This document shows positions 1-7,177 of a stretch of DNA of 47,936 bases, one piece after another (position 1 is the stretch's first letter; the number at the start of each line of letters is the position of its first letter). This DNA is from Oerskovia douganii (GTDB lineage Bacteria; Actinomycetota; Actinomycetes; Actinomycetales; Cellulomonadaceae), in the NCBI RefSeq assembly GCF_015142735.1, contig NZ_JACSPN010000013.1, positions 7,066 to 55,001 of the forward strand, given 5' to 3'. Position numbers and translations under genes: made by a program. The notes under the pieces were generated by a model. The model did not search any database. It was not told where the DNA came from and saw nothing but the letters and a program-made list of their open reading frames with translations.

Positions 1-30
1 CCGCCCCCCCGTCAGGTGGTGCTCAGGGGA

Positions 31-1749
31 TCACTCGGTGGGAGCCGGTGCCCCCGACGCCCCGGTGCCCGACGCGCCACCGTGCGTGCGGCGACGGTTG
101 CGCTGGCGGCGCGGACGCGACGGAGCGCCCTCGACCGGGCCGCCCGCGGCGGGAGCCTCGGTGCGGCCGGGCTGCGCCTCGGCGGTGGAGGCCGTCGCGC
201 CCGAACGCTGTGCGCCCTCGCGGCCGCCCGAGCGGGCTGCGTCGCGCGAGCCGGAGCGCCCGCTGTCGCGGCCGCCCGAGCGGCCTGCGTCGCGCGAGCC
301 CGAGCGCCCCGCGTCGCGTCCGCCGCGTGCCGACGACGGCGAGCCGCCGCGCTTGCCGGTCTCGCCCAGGTCCTCGAGCTTCTCGGCGTCCAGGCCCGCA
401 CGGGTCTGCGCGGACTTGGGCAGGCGGCCCTTGGTGCCCTCGGGGATGTTGAGATCCGTGTACAGGTGCGGCGACGTCGAGTACGTCTCGACGGGCTCCG
501 GGATGTCCAGGTCCAGCGCCTTGTTGATGAGCGACCAGCGAGGCACGTCGTCCCAGTCGACGAACGTGACGGCCGTGCCCTTGTTGCCCGCGCGGCCCGT
601 GCGGCCCGTGCGGTGCAGGTAGGTCTTCTCGTCCTCGGGGCACTGGTAGTTCACGACGTGCGTGACGTCGTCGACGTCGATGCCGCGGGCCGCGACGTCG
701 GTCGCGACCAGCACGTCGATCTTGCCCGAGCGGAACGCGCGCAGCGCCTGCTCGCGGGCACCCTGGCCCAGGTCGCCGTGGATCGCGCCTGACGCGAAGC
801 CGCGGTCGGCGAGCTCGTCGGCGACCTTGGCGGCCGTGCGCTTGGTGCGCGCGAACACGATGGTCAGGCCGCGGCCCTCCGACTGGAGGATGCGCGCGAG
901 GACCTCGACCTTGTCGAGGGCGTGCGCACGGTAGACGACCTGCTTGATGTTCTTGACGGTCTGGCCGCCGTCGTCCGGGTCGTTGGCCCGGATGTGCGTC
1001 GGCTGCGTCATGTAGCGGCGGGCCATCGAGACGACCGCGCCCGGCATGGTCGCCGAGAACAGCATGGTGTGGCGAGCCGCGGGCGTGCGCGAGAGGAGCT
1101 TCTCGACGTCGGGCAGGAAGCCCAGGTCGAGCATCTCGTCGGCCTCGTCGAGCACGACGCAGCGAGCGCGCGTGAGGTTGAGGTGCCCCTGGTTCATGAG
1201 GTCGATCATGCGGCCGGGGGTCCCGACGACGACCTCGACGCCCGCGTTGAGCGTCGCGATCTGCGGCTCGTACGCGCGCCCGCCGTAGAGCTGGATGATG
1301 CGGACGCTGCGCTTGGCCGACGCGGCCTCGAGGTCGCCCGCGACCTGCACCGCGAGCTCGCGGGTCGGGACGATCACGAGAGCCTGCGGCTTGCCGGGGG
1401 CGGGAAGCTGGTCGAAGCCCTCCTCGCCCGGGGCGACGACGCGGTGCAGCAGCGGCACGCCGAAGCCGAGCGTCTTGCCGGTGCCGGTCTTGGCCTGGCC
1501 GATGATGTCGTGGCCCGACATCGCGACCGGCAGGGTCATGGCCTGGATGGGGAAGGGATGGGTGATGCCGGCGTCGGCCAGCGCCTCGACGATCTCCGGG
1601 CGGACGCCGAAGTCCGCGAAGGAGACGTCCTTGGCCTGGATGGTCGACGAGAGGGTGCCCTGGGCGTCGTCGGCAGGGAGGTCGGCAGAGGTCTCGGCAG
1701 GGCTGAGGTCGAGCTCGGTCGGCTCGATCGGTGTTTCGGTGGTGGTCAC
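31..1749 (-). CDS. rhlE: DEAD-box ATP-dependent RNA helicase
   Basis: Unwinds short RNA duplexes with ATP; RhlE-type helicases act in ribosome assembly and RNA turnover, often in cold. The 572-residue product has a Q-motif region (Phe44 to Gln69), Walker A AKTGTGKT at 86-93, DEAD box (VLDEADEML), SAT (FSATMP) and motif VI HRTGRTGRAG. The C-terminal tail, from about residue 440, is low-complexity, basic and Gly/Arg/Ser-rich with four 8-residue repeats, then a very basic RRQRNRRR stretch, probably a non-specific RNA tether. I start at GTG 1749 (protein VTTTETP) because GAGG lies 5 nt upstream; upstream in-frame residues look non-coding. The equivalent M. tuberculosis gene is Rv3211. It is divergent from the ferritin-like gene with a 457-bp gap, implying a long 5' leader. 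Family call is firm; subfamily name is moderate. Confidence 0.93.
   Translation of the reverse strand: MTTTETPIEPTELDLSPAETSADLPADDAQGTLSSTIQAKDVSFADFGVRPEIVEALADAGITHPFPIQAMTLPVAMSGHDIIGQAKTGTGKTLGFGVPLLHRVVAPGEEGFDQLPAPGKPQALVIVPTRELAVQVAGDLEAASAKRSVRIIQLYGGRAYEPQIATLNAGVEVVVGTPGRMIDLMNQGHLNLTRARCVVLDEADEMLDLGFLPDVEKLLSRTPAARHTMLFSATMPGAVVSMARRYMTQPTHIRANDPDDGGQTVKNIKQVVYRAHALDKVEVLARILQSEGRGLTIVFARTKRTAAKVADELADRGFASGAIHGDLGQGAREQALRAFRSGKIDVLVATDVAARGIDVDDVTHVVNYQCPEDEKTYLHRTGRTGRAGNKGTAVTFVDWDDVPRWSLINKALDLDIPEPVETYSTSPHLYTDLNIPEGTKGRLPKSAQTRAGLDAEKLEDLGETGKRGGSPSSARGGRDAGRSGSRDAGRSGGRDSGRSGSRDAARSGGREGAQRSGATASTAEAQPGRTEAPAAGGPVEGAPSRPRRQRNRRRTHGGASGTGASGAPAPTE
226..321 (-). repeat. Four tandem 24-bp repeats in rhlE tail
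   Basis: Coding repeats of the 8-residue unit [G/S]RD[A/S][G/A]RSG, four copies, followed by a partial GREG. They read as two near-identical 48-bp halves. Such repeats change copy number by slippage; here they lengthen the RNA-binding tail of the helicase. Confidence 0.85.
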
Positions 1750-2206
1750 TGGTGCCTCGTGGTTCTGATGTCTGGCGCGAGGCGCCGCACGTGCGTGATC
1801 GACCCGACGGTTCGGCGGGTCCACGATGCTCCGGGAAGTCCCAGGCAGGTACGGTCTCTCGCGCCTAGTGGCCGGCAGCCGATCGTGGGTATTCGCCGCG
1901 AAGACGTCGTCGGGGGTCGTCGGCCGTGAGGCGCGAACCCCGGTTCCGCCCGCGCGCACCGACCGAGGTCGGCGTCGTGCAGTGTCGTTCGCAAGTCTTT
2001 CGGCACGGGGTGGGGCTCTGGGAGCGCCCACCGGGGGCCGGGGGATTCGGACGACCGGGCAACCGATGTACCCATCCATACTATCGGACGGCGCCCTCAG
2101 GGCGGGACGACGCGCGGTGGGGGGACGGTCGCGCCGCGATCCGCGTCGCTGTGGAGGTCGCTGTGGAGCACGCCGCGCGCTCGGGGGGCTCGACTATCCT
2201 GGCCGG
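1750..2206. other. Divergent 457-bp intergenic region, rhlE leader
   Basis: No credible gene. On the minus strand a -10-like TAGTAT lies at 2078-2083, about 330 nt before the rhlE start, which would give the helicase a long structured 5' leader; I found no convincing -35 for it. On the plus strand the last 12 bases carry the promoter of the ferritin-like gene. Long leaders occur on cold-induced RNA helicase genes, but no known riboswitch is recognisable here. Confidence 0.4.
2195..2200 (+). promoter_or_regulatory. -10 element TATCCT, leaderless start
   Basis: TATCCT ends 6 nt before ATG 2207, so transcription would start at or next to the A of the start codon. No Shine-Dalgarno is present between them. 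Confidence 0.55.
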
Positions 2207-2944
2207 ATGAGCGAGCCCCAGCACCAGGACCTGACCGACGGTACGGAGAGGCTCGCGACCCACCGCGACGTGATCGGTCTCCTGGGGCTCATCGCCTATA
2301 CCGAGCTGTCGACGTTCGGGCGCCTCGCGGCCGACGCGGCGAACGCCCCGACCCTCGCGCAGCGCCACCAGCTCTCGCGGCACGCCGGCAAGATGCTCGC
2401 CCGCCACGAGCGCGTGCTCGAGCGCATCGCCGACCTGGGCGGTGACCCCGAGGCCGAGATGGGCGCGTTCGACGGCATCTTCGACGACTTCGAGAGCCGT
2501 ACCCCGGCGAGCACCTGGTGGGAGGGGGTGCTCAAGGGCTACGTCGGGCACGGTGTCGCCGACGACTTCTGCCGGCTCGCGGCCGACGGGCTCGACGACG
2601 ACTCGCGCGACCTGGTCCTGGAGATCCTGTCCGACGGTGTGGACTCCGAGCGCTCGGCCACCGTCATCGCCGACGCCGCGGCGGCCGACCCCGTGCTCGC
2701 CTCGCGTCTCGCGCTGTGGGGGCGACGCCTCGTGGGAGAGGCCCTCGGTCTGGTGCAGACGCTGCTCGCGGAGCGTGACGGGCTCAGCCGCCTCCTCGCG
2801 GACGGCGCGAGCCACCGCACCGACGCGGGGACACCCGGTGCGGCCGACGCGACGGGCAGCGCAGCGGACCGGCAGGCCTGGGTGTTCTCGCAGCTCACGG
2901 CCGAGCACACGCGCCGCATGGCGCGGCTGGGCCTCGCGGCCTGA
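2207..2944 (+). CDS. Ferritin-like fold protein (hydroxylase-like)
   Basis: 245 residues, mostly helical, related to the actinobacterial ferritin-like family represented by Rv3210c in M. tuberculosis and distantly to tRNA hydroxylase MiaE. Helix segments carry acidic/His residues typical of a di-iron four-helix bundle, notably Glu in LIAYTELSTF and a KMLARHERVLERI helix (an ARHE motif of ExxH type). The C-terminal half contains SERSATV and a closing helix with AEHTRRMARL. Metal binding is inferred from the fold; no substrate is known. Start ATG 2207 has no Shine-Dalgarno but a -10-like hexamer 6 nt upstream, so it is probably leaderless. Neighbour of rhlE on the opposite strand, converging on the methyltransferase gene. 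Confidence 0.8.
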   Translation: MSEPQHQDLTDGTERLATHRDVIGLLGLIAYTELSTFGRLAADAANAPTLAQRHQLSRHAGKMLARHERVLERIADLGGDPEAEMGAFDGIFDDFESRTPASTWWEGVLKGYVGHGVADDFCRLAADGLDDDSRDLVLEILSDGVDSERSATVIADAAAADPVLASRLALWGRRLVGEALGLVQTLLAERDGLSRLLADGASHRTDAGTPGAADATGSAADRQAWVFSQLTAEHTRRMARLGLAA

Positions 2945-3008
2945 GCGGTCGGCTCGGACCGGGGGCTCCCCTCGGGACGACGCGCCCATTCGTCCGTGAA
3001 CCCGCTCA

Positions 3009-3037
3009 GGGCACGCCTTCCACGTGACGGCGTGCCC
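3009..3037. terminator. Bidirectional hairpin between convergent genes
   Basis: Inverted repeat GGGCACGCC (3009-3017) and GGCGTGCCC (3029-3037), 9 bp perfect with an 11-nt loop that can add a CAC/GTG pair. It sits between two convergent stop codons (2944 and 3075). There is no U tract, as is common in GC-rich Actinobacteria. Confidence 0.6.
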
Positions 3038-3074
3038 GGCCCGGCATCGATGACGGTGGCCGGGAGACGGATCT

Positions 3075-3839
3075 TCAGGGACTCGTGACGGTGGCCCGGC
3101 CCGGGTGCAGGACCAGCGTGACGAACCCGAGTCCGCCGCGGTATCCCTTGAGCCAGCCGTCGCGGTGCTTCTCGACCTCGGAGAGCACCGCGTGCGCCTC
3201 GGGGTGGTCCGGGTTCTCGACCGCCCAGCGGGCGGGTGCCCCCGTCCACGCCCACTCGTAGTCGTCCCACTCCTCCTGCGTGCTGACGTGCCCGTGCACG
3301 GTCACCCACCCGTGCCGCGTCGCGAGGTCGACCGTGCCGGGCAGGTCGAGGTACTCGTCCGCCGAGAGGCCCCCGAGGCCGTCGAGGACCGCCGCTGTCG
3401 GAGGGGCGGGCCAGAAGCAGTCGCCGAGCAGGAGCAGTCCGTCGGCGGCGAGGTGGCTGCGGGCGGCCTCGAGCGTGGGGCCCAGGCCCCCGAACGCGTA
3501 CGCCGCGCCCACGCTGAGCACCGCGTCGAACGGCGCCTGGCTCACGTACTCCCGGACGTCGCCCTGGACCAGCGTCAGCCGGTCCGCCACGCCCACGGCA
3601 GCCGCCTTGGCCCGCGTCTCCTCGAACCCGACGTCGGAGGTGTCCACCCCCACCGCGGTGAGGCCGGGTTCCCGGCCCAGCGCCCGCAGCAGCCACGTGC
3701 CGTCGCCGCACCCGAGGTCGAGAACGCTGCGTCGGCCCCCGGTGGTCCGGTCGAGCAGGCTCTCGACGCGGGCATCGCTCAGCGGAGACGCGATCGGGTG
3801 CTCGGAGTGTGCCAGGCGCACGAGTGTGGATCGTCCCAT
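3075..3839 (-). CDS. Class I SAM-dependent methyltransferase
   Basis: 254 residues with a Rossmann methyltransferase core: motif I VLDLGCGDGTW near residue 40, acidic motif II (AVGVDTSD), motif III LVQGDVREY, and a post-motif AVLSVGAAYAFGG. It resembles the ubiquinone/sterol methyltransferase-like superfamily; the acceptor cannot be told from sequence. The C-terminal half has several Trp-rich stretches (EEWDDYEWAWTG) seen in actinobacterial family members. Start ATG 3839 has a -10-like TAGGGT 6 nt upstream and no Shine-Dalgarno. Not part of the M. tuberculosis order in this block, so probably a lineage-specific insertion. Convergent with the ferritin-like gene. Confidence 0.85.
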   Translation of the reverse strand: MGRSTLVRLAHSEHPIASPLSDARVESLLDRTTGGRRSVLDLGCGDGTWLLRALGREPGLTAVGVDTSDVGFEETRAKAAAVGVADRLTLVQGDVREYVSQAPFDAVLSVGAAYAFGGLGPTLEAARSHLAADGLLLLGDCFWPAPPTAAVLDGLGGLSADEYLDLPGTVDLATRHGWVTVHGHVSTQEEWDDYEWAWTGAPARWAVENPDHPEAHAVLSEVEKHRDGWLKGYRGGLGFVTLVLHPGRATVTSP

Positions 3840-3845
3840 CCCCGG

Positions 3846-3851
3846 ACCCTA
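3846..3851 (-). promoter_or_regulatory. -10 element TAGGGT, leaderless start
   Basis: Minus-strand TAGGGT, 6 nt before ATG 3839 of the methyltransferase gene, with no Shine-Dalgarno in between. Confidence 0.5.
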
Positions 3852-3954
3852 TGCGAGGAGCACCGGTCGGCACCGGGATCTCTCGCGGTGCGAGCAGGAC
3901 GACGACCTTCACCGGGACGCCGGGGCATCGTCGGGCGTCGCGGCACCGGAGCCT

Positions 3955-4788
3955 CTAGCCGGGCAGCTCGTGCTCTCTGCGTCGTGCGACGCTCTGCGCC
4001 TGCCCCTCGTGGATGTCGCTCACCCATTCCCAGCCGGGCCTGGCCGACGGGCCGATCCGCGGGTCGTCGGGAGCGGTCCCGTCGCGCAGGGCACGGACGT
4101 ACGCCCGGTCCAGGTCGATCCGCGCACGTACCTGATCGGCTCCGCAGACGGACCCGTGGCCGGGAACGAGGACGGTGACGTCGTCCGCCACGCCCTCGAG
4201 CGCCCTGAGGCCCACGAGGTACTCCTCGATCGGATCGTCGGTCGCTCCGAAGTCGTCGAGCATGGGGACGAAGAGGTCGGAGAGCATGTCGCCGGCGACG
4301 AGGACGCCGCGCGCCTCGATCAGCAGGGCCGCATGACCCGGAGCGTGGGCCGGATGCTCGACGATGCGGACGTCCGGGCCGTCCCACGGGATCTGCACGG
4401 TTCCGACGGGCAGGCCGGTGACGAGGCCGTACCCGTCCAGCGGTGTCTCGTCTGCGATCTCCGGTGGCAGGCCCTCGGCGGCGCGCTCCCTCCAGTCCGG
4501 CTGCGAACGCACGTCGCGCAGGACGGCCGCGCAGCGGGCCGTCCCGTAGCGGGGGGCGTCGCCGAGCCCCGGGTGCCAGAGCACGTGGTCCCAGTCGGGA
4601 TGTGTCGAGAACCCGGCCACGACCGGCAGGCCCAGCTCGCGCAGGTCGTCGGCCAGGCAGGTCATCTCGGAGCGCGTCAGCCCCGGGTCGACGACCAGGA
4701 CGCCGCCCCGGCCCTGTACGACGACGGTGTTGTTCTGGAGCAGCTCGCTCTGATGAACCAGTACGCCCTGGGCTACCTGCGTCAGCAT
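3955..4788 (-). CDS. Metallo-beta-lactamase-fold hydrolase
   Basis: 277 residues, MBL fold: LVVDPGL strand, metal motif THPDWDH (His63, Asp65, Asp67, His68), APGHAALLI (third His), VAGDMLSD (bridging Asp) and VPGHGS (last His). The first motif reads HxDxDH rather than the common HxHxDH, so one site-1 His is Asp; some MBL hydrolases share this, and metal preference may differ. Substrate unknown. I start at ATG 4788 (MLTQVAQG), which has AGGAAG 6 nt upstream, rather than the longer in-frame ATG at 4848, whose extension is basic and unlike the family N terminus. Downstream of DUF3107 on the same strand but separated by a strong hairpin. Confidence 0.85.
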   Translation of the reverse strand: MLTQVAQGVLVHQSELLQNNTVVVQGRGGVLVVDPGLTRSEMTCLADDLRELGLPVVAGFSTHPDWDHVLWHPGLGDAPRYGTARCAAVLRDVRSQPDWRERAAEGLPPEIADETPLDGYGLVTGLPVGTVQIPWDGPDVRIVEHPAHAPGHAALLIEARGVLVAGDMLSDLFVPMLDDFGATDDPIEEYLVGLRALEGVADDVTVLVPGHGSVCGADQVRARIDLDRAYVRALRDGTAPDDPRIGPSARPGWEWVSDIHEGQAQSVARRREHELPG

Positions 4789-4865
4789 GGGGTGCTTCCT
4801 CTCGCTCGTCCGACACCTGGTCTGACCGTGGTGCGCGGCAGAACTCATCGCCGGGCGGACGACGA

Positions 4866-4902
4866 GGGCGGGGCCCCGGCTGAGTCAGCCGGGGCCCCGC
4901 CC
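4866..4902 (-). terminator. Strong hairpin after DUF3107 gene
   Basis: An 18-bp perfect inverted repeat around a single central G (arms 4866-4883 and 4885-4902, core CCCCGG). It lies 28 nt past the DUF3107 stop and 78 nt before the MBL gene start, so it should end the upstream transcript on the minus strand. No U tract. Confidence 0.75.
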
Positions 4903-4930
4903 GTGTCCTGCGCGCGTCGTCCGCGGGACG

Positions 4931-5155
4931 TCAGAGAGAGCCGAAGCCCACCCGACGCTGCTCCTCGGTGCCGATCTCGACGTAGCCGATCGACGCCGTC
5001 GGGACGATGACGCGGCGCCCGCGCGAGTCGAGCAGCTCGAGGGCCGGTCCACCGGCCAGCGCGGCCGAGACCGCTGCCGCGACGGCGTCCTTGGTCTCGT
5101 CCGTCTCGACCACGAGCTCGCGGGCCAGGTTCTGCACACCGATGGTGACTTCCAC
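4931..5155 (-). CDS. DUF3107 family small protein
   Basis: 74 residues, matching the actinobacterial DUF3107 family (M. tuberculosis Rv3208A, TB9.4). Visible features: VEVTIGVQN start, ELVVETDET, a helix of alternating Ala (KDAVAAAVSAAL), then VIVPTASIGYVEIG and a conserved RRVGFG C terminus. Function unknown; the beta-alpha-beta pattern suggests a small compact domain. Start is GTG 5155, with AGGAG 7 nt upstream; the ORF extends upstream without coding character. It lies head-to-tail behind the TetR gene, the same order as in Mycobacterium (Rv3208 to Rv3208A). Confidence 0.85.
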   Translation of the reverse strand: MEVTIGVQNLARELVVETDETKDAVAAAVSAALAGGPALELLDSRGRRVIVPTASIGYVEIGTEEQRRVGFGSL

Positions 5156-5299
5156 GTGATTCTCCTTCGCGAGCGTCGCCCGCGGGGTGATCCCGCCGGC
5201 CACTTGTCGACAACTCCTCCGATACTAACGAGATTCCCGGACGCCCCGGGCGCTCCCTCGCTGGTGGCGGGGGTGCGAGGGGGTGCAGGAGCGGGAGAG

Positions 5300-5983
5300 T
5301 CAGGCCTCGCGGCGGATCATCCCGTGGACGCCGCGCCACGCGAGGGCCGGGACGAGTCGGGTGAGCTCGTCGCTCGTGACGTCGCTGTCGGCCCGGGCGG
5401 CTTCTCCCGCGGCGTTGCGGGCGATCGCGGTGCACGTGCGTGCGACGACGATCGCCTCGTGCTCGGTGAGCGTCGTCAGCCGGCCGAGCACGACCGCGAA
5501 CTCACGGGCGTTGACCTCGTCGGGCTCGAGCACGCGAGCCCGGACCCCCGGGTCGCGCATGACGTCCGACTCGAACAGCAGGCCGGCGGAAGGGCCGGCG
5601 CTGCGCGCGTACTCGACGTAGGCCCGCACGATGCCCTCGATCACGGCGAGCCCGTCCAGCGCGAGCGCGTCCTCGTCCGCGGACGACGTCCCCGGTGCCG
5701 GGGCGCGGAACGGGGCGAGGACGGTGCGGACCGTGCGGACGAGGGCCGCGCCCTGCTCGTCGACGAGGGCCAGGTACAGGTCGAGCTTGGACGGGAAGTG
5801 CCGGTAGAGGACAGGCTTGCTGACGCCCGCCCCCTCGGCGATGTCGTCCATGGTGATGTGGTGGTAGCCGTGGTCGGAGAACAGGCGTTCGGCGATCGTG
5901 AGGAGCTGCGCGCGCCGTTCGCCGCGAGGCATCCGTGCGCGCCCGGTACTGGTGGTTCTCGGCTTCTCTGCTACCCCCGACAT
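5300..5983 (-). CDS. TetR/AcrR family transcriptional regulator
   Basis: 227 residues. The N-terminal TetR helix-turn-helix spans about 21-70: RAQLLTIAERLFSDHGYHHITMDDIAEGAGVS then VLYRHFPSKLDLYLAL. The C-terminal ligand domain is all-helical with no recognisable ligand signature. Homologous in position to Rv3208. Start ATG 5983 has TACTAT 6 nt upstream and no Shine-Dalgarno, so it is likely leaderless. It is divergent from the DUF3152 gene with only 57 bp between starts, so autoregulation would also affect that gene. No clear palindromic operator is visible between them. Confidence 0.92.
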   Translation of the reverse strand: MSGVAEKPRTTSTGRARMPRGERRAQLLTIAERLFSDHGYHHITMDDIAEGAGVSKPVLYRHFPSKLDLYLALVDEQGAALVRTVRTVLAPFRAPAPGTSSADEDALALDGLAVIEGIVRAYVEYARSAGPSAGLLFESDVMRDPGVRARVLEPDEVNAREFAVVLGRLTTLTEHEAIVVARTCTAIARNAAGEAARADSDVTSDELTRLVPALAWRGVHGMIRREA

Positions 5984-5989
5984 GCCGCG

Positions 5990-5995
5990 ATAGTA
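5990..5995 (-). promoter_or_regulatory. -10 element TACTAT, tetR leaderless start
   Basis: Minus-strand TACTAT, 6 nt before ATG 5983. The divergent DUF3152 -10 (6029-6034) is 33 bp away, so the two promoters share one short control region. Confidence 0.65.
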
Positions 5996-6028
5996 CGGGT
6001 CCCGGGGAGGCGAGGTGACCGAGGGTGC

Positions 6029-6034
6029 GATCAT
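6029..6034 (+). promoter_or_regulatory. -10-like GATCAT, leaderless start
   Basis: GATCAT ends 6 nt before GTG 6041. Matches only the A2 and T6 positions of the consensus, so weaker than its neighbours. Confidence 0.4.
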
Positions 6035-6040
6035 GGACAC

Positions 6041-7081
6041 GTGAATTCCCAGGGAGCGCCCGTCGACGGTTCGCAGGCGCACCCGCAGGCGTCCCCGGGG
6101 GAGGGGGAAGGGCCAGGTCAGACGCCCTTTCCCGGCCCGACGGCGGCGCACACCTCCCGAGGTCCGCGCGACGGGGCGCGTCCCGGCCGTGCGCTGCGGC
6201 GGCGGCGCAGGGCGCGTCGCGGGGCGGGCGCCGCGCTCGTCGTGGTCGGTGTCCTGGGCGGGCTCGTGGCGGGTGTCCTCGGGGCGGGAGCCCCGACGGG
6301 TCCTACGCCGCCCGCACCCTCGGGTGCGACGGAGGCCGGTGGAGGCGACGGCGTCGGGCCCGCGGACGCCCCGCTCGACGCCGCGACGGAGCCGTCCGTG
6401 GACGGTGCCACGGGCGCGGACGGGGCGACGGAGGCTCGGTCCGAGGACGTCGCGAGCCGGTCGGTCCGCGACCCGCAGCTCGGCGTCGACGGCTCAGGGG
6501 TGCTGCCGCTCACGCTCGAGCGGGTCGTCGAGGACGGGTCTGGTCTGGTCGGGCGCGAGGTGGTGACGGACCTCGGGGGAGTCCTGGCGGTCGTGCCGGC
6601 CGAGGTGCCCGCGCCGGGGGCGGGGACGGTCCGGACGGTGCGCGTCGAGGTCGAGCAGGGACTGCCCGTGGACGGTGAGACGTTCGCGGACGCCGTGCTC
6701 GCGACCCTGAACGACCCGCGCGGGTGGGGCCCGGTCGACGGCGTGACGTTCGCGCGGACGGGCGGGGACACGGACGTCCGCGTGGTCCTGGCAAGTCCCG
6801 CGACGACCGACCGGCTGTGCGCGCCGCTCGACACCGGGGGCGTGTACTCGTGCGGCGTGACGGGCGTGGCGGTCCTCAACTTCAGGCGCTGGGTCGAGGG
6901 CGCGTCGGACTTCGGCGGCGACCTGGAGCTGTACCGCCACTACCTGGTGAACCACGAGGTGGGGCACGTGCTGGGGCACGGGCACGTGGGCTGCCCGGCG
7001 CCCGGTGCGCTCGCGCCCGTCATGGTCCAGCAGTCCATGTCGACCGAGGGATGCCTGCCCAACGGGTGGCCGACGCTGTAG
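6041..7081 (+). CDS. DUF3152 membrane-anchored metzincin-like protein
   Basis: 346 residues, equivalent to M. tuberculosis Rv3207c. Layout: Pro/Gly-rich, then strongly basic cytosolic N terminus (to about 60), one membrane segment (about 64-84), an acidic Gly/Ala/Thr-rich linker, then an extracellular DUF3152 domain. The end carries NHEVGHVLGHGH (His305, Glu306, His309, His315), a full HExxHxxGxxH zinc motif, followed by VMVQQSM, which fits a metzincin Met-turn. Three Cys near the C terminus could form a disulfide outside the cell. A surface zinc protease is inferred; no substrate is known. Start GTG 6041 has no Shine-Dalgarno; it is the first start after the divergent TetR promoter. Confidence 0.85.
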   Translation: MNSQGAPVDGSQAHPQASPGEGEGPGQTPFPGPTAAHTSRGPRDGARPGRALRRRRRARRGAGAALVVVGVLGGLVAGVLGAGAPTGPTPPAPSGATEAGGGDGVGPADAPLDAATEPSVDGATGADGATEARSEDVASRSVRDPQLGVDGSGVLPLTLERVVEDGSGLVGREVVTDLGGVLAVVPAEVPAPGAGTVRTVRVEVEQGLPVDGETFADAVLATLNDPRGWGPVDGVTFARTGGDTDVRVVLASPATTDRLCAPLDTGGVYSCGVTGVAVLNFRRWVEGASDFGGDLELYRHYLVNHEVGHVLGHGHVGCPAPGALAPVMVQQSMSTEGCLPNGWPTL

Positions 7082-7096
7082 CCCTCGCTGCGCGGC

Positions 7097-7121
7097 CCGG
7101 GCGCCCGGCCCCGGCGCCCGG
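7097..7121 (+). terminator. GC hairpin after DUF3152 gene
   Basis: CCGGGCGCC (7097-7105) pairs with GGCGCCCGG (7113-7121), 7-nt loop, 16 nt past the stop codon. No U tract; the surrounding sequence is repetitive in GCGCCCGG, so this could be chance. Confidence 0.4.
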
Positions 7122-7177
7122 CGTGGCGCCCGGCGGGGTCCCGTCGGAGTGTGGGTGCCTCGTGATGAGATCTTCGG

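Noticed and set aside
226-321. Short regular repeats resembling a CRISPR array
   Set aside because: They are contiguous 24-bp in-frame coding repeats with no spacers, in the helicase tail.
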